DNA from: Thamnidium elegans
Taxonomy: Eukaryota > Mucoromycota > Mucoromycetes > Mucorales > Mucoraceae
Direction of reading: 5' to 3'
Assembly (NCBI GenBank): GCA_025201345.1
Contig: JAIXMG010000010.1
Span: forward strand, 806,001-870,000
DNA: 64,000 bases
Positions 63,783 to 64,000 of this stretch are shown here, one piece after another (within the stretch, counting starts at the first letter, position 1; every line of letters begins with the position of its first letter). Both the position numbers and the translations under genes were made by a program. The notes under the pieces were generated by a model. It worked only from the letters and a program-made list of their open reading frames with translations, was not told the origin of the DNA and searched no databases.

Positions 63783-64000
63783 ATGTCAACAAAAGAATAT
63801 ATACCTGGAGATACAGTTTTTGCAAAGTTAAAAGGGTACCCTTGGTGGCCTGCTAGAGTAAGTAGTGTTTATAACAATAAAAAAAACTTTTTTTCTAATC
63901 AAAAAAAAAAACTTTTTTTTTCTTTAATTACTAGGTGGAGAATGATAAAGACATCCCTGCAAAGATTAAAACAAAAGGGTAAATCAAAAGGTTTATTATA
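63783..64000 (+). CDS. PWWP-domain protein, 3' part outside window
   Basis: The start MSTKEYIPGDTVFAKLKGYP is followed by WWPAR at the end of exon 1 (63783-63857); exon 2 begins at about 63935 with VENDKDIPAKIKTKG, and a donor at about 63979 starts another intron. GDTVFAKLKGYPWWPAR is a near-perfect PWWP motif, so the protein probably binds methylated histone tails or DNA. Everything beyond the PWWP beta-barrel is past the window. Confidence 0.85.
   Translation, partial: MSTKEYIPGDTVFAKLKGYPWWPARVSSVYNNKKNFFSNQKKKLFFSLITRWRMIKTSLQRLKQKGKSKGLL

Overview
Organism: the window is nuclear DNA of a filamentous fungus, most probably an early-diverging one (Mucoromycota, Mucorales-like); I do not call a genus. 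The reasons are an AT-rich base composition, many short introns (about 55-90 nt, mostly GTAAGT/GTATGT donors and T-rich acceptors), 26 protein-coding genes or candidates on both strands without operons, and fungal families such as a class IV type chitin synthase, the DASH subunit Duo1, a group X type hybrid histidine kinase, Rrg9 and a Kre9-like GPI protein. Long A or T homopolymers lie in many introns and intergenic gaps. I found no tRNA, rRNA, intact transposon or CRISPR. Gene models were joined by reading across splice sites by eye, so exon edges are inferred unless stated. Layout: 1-2792 (+) 3' part of an SPX-EXS phosphate exporter; 3025-5530 (-) Mut-7/EXD3-like 3'-5' exonuclease; 5642-7614 (-) coiled-coil protein with a CC1-box-like motif of dynein/kinesin adaptors; 7771-10075 (+) unknown membrane-anchored protein; 10294-15504 (+) 1,601-residue fusion of a fatty acyl-CoA reductase and a GPAT/DHAPAT-like acyltransferase; 17077-19071 (+) cytochrome P450; 19287-20959 (-) DHHC palmitoyltransferase; 21141-23008 (-) O-acetylhomoserine sulfhydrylase; 24235-24850 (-) possible FLYWCH-like relic; 25562-26055 (-) Duo1; 26273-34458 (-) giant hybrid histidine kinase; 34660-35585 (-) four-span membrane protein; 35992-36868 (+) Nudix hydrolase; 37011-37309 (-) doubtful small gene; 37940-40252 (+) L-lactate permease; 41683-42832 (+) unknown Ser/Pro-rich protein; 44888-46159 (+) Rrg9/neugrin protein with a repeat tail; 46366-46809 (-) HMG-box NHP6; 48315-51646 (+) chitin synthase; 52628-52846 (-) small protein; 56592-57462 (+) Kre9-like protein; 57700-59463 (-) RuvB-like 2; 59712-61483 (-) GT2 glycosyltransferase; 61694-62425 (-) MPDU1; 62584-63648 (+) glycerate kinase/Tda10; 63783-end (+) PWWP protein. 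Functional themes: cell-wall and glycan synthesis cluster loosely at the right end (chitin synthase, Kre9-like, GT2, MPDU1), but nothing suggests a co-regulated biosynthetic cluster. The most notable observations are (1) the FAR-acyltransferase fusion, whose architecture matches the first two steps of ether-lipid synthesis but whose acyltransferase has Ser in place of the catalytic His of HX4D; (2) a diverged ~0.5 kb direct duplication at ~53.2 and ~55.1 kb in which an internal ~65-bp block is inverted between copies; (3) a 12-nt microexon encoding the core of the DHHC catalytic motif; (4) a bacterial-type lactate permease with introns; and (5) a TRAK/HAP1-like adaptor motif in a fungal coiled-coil protein.
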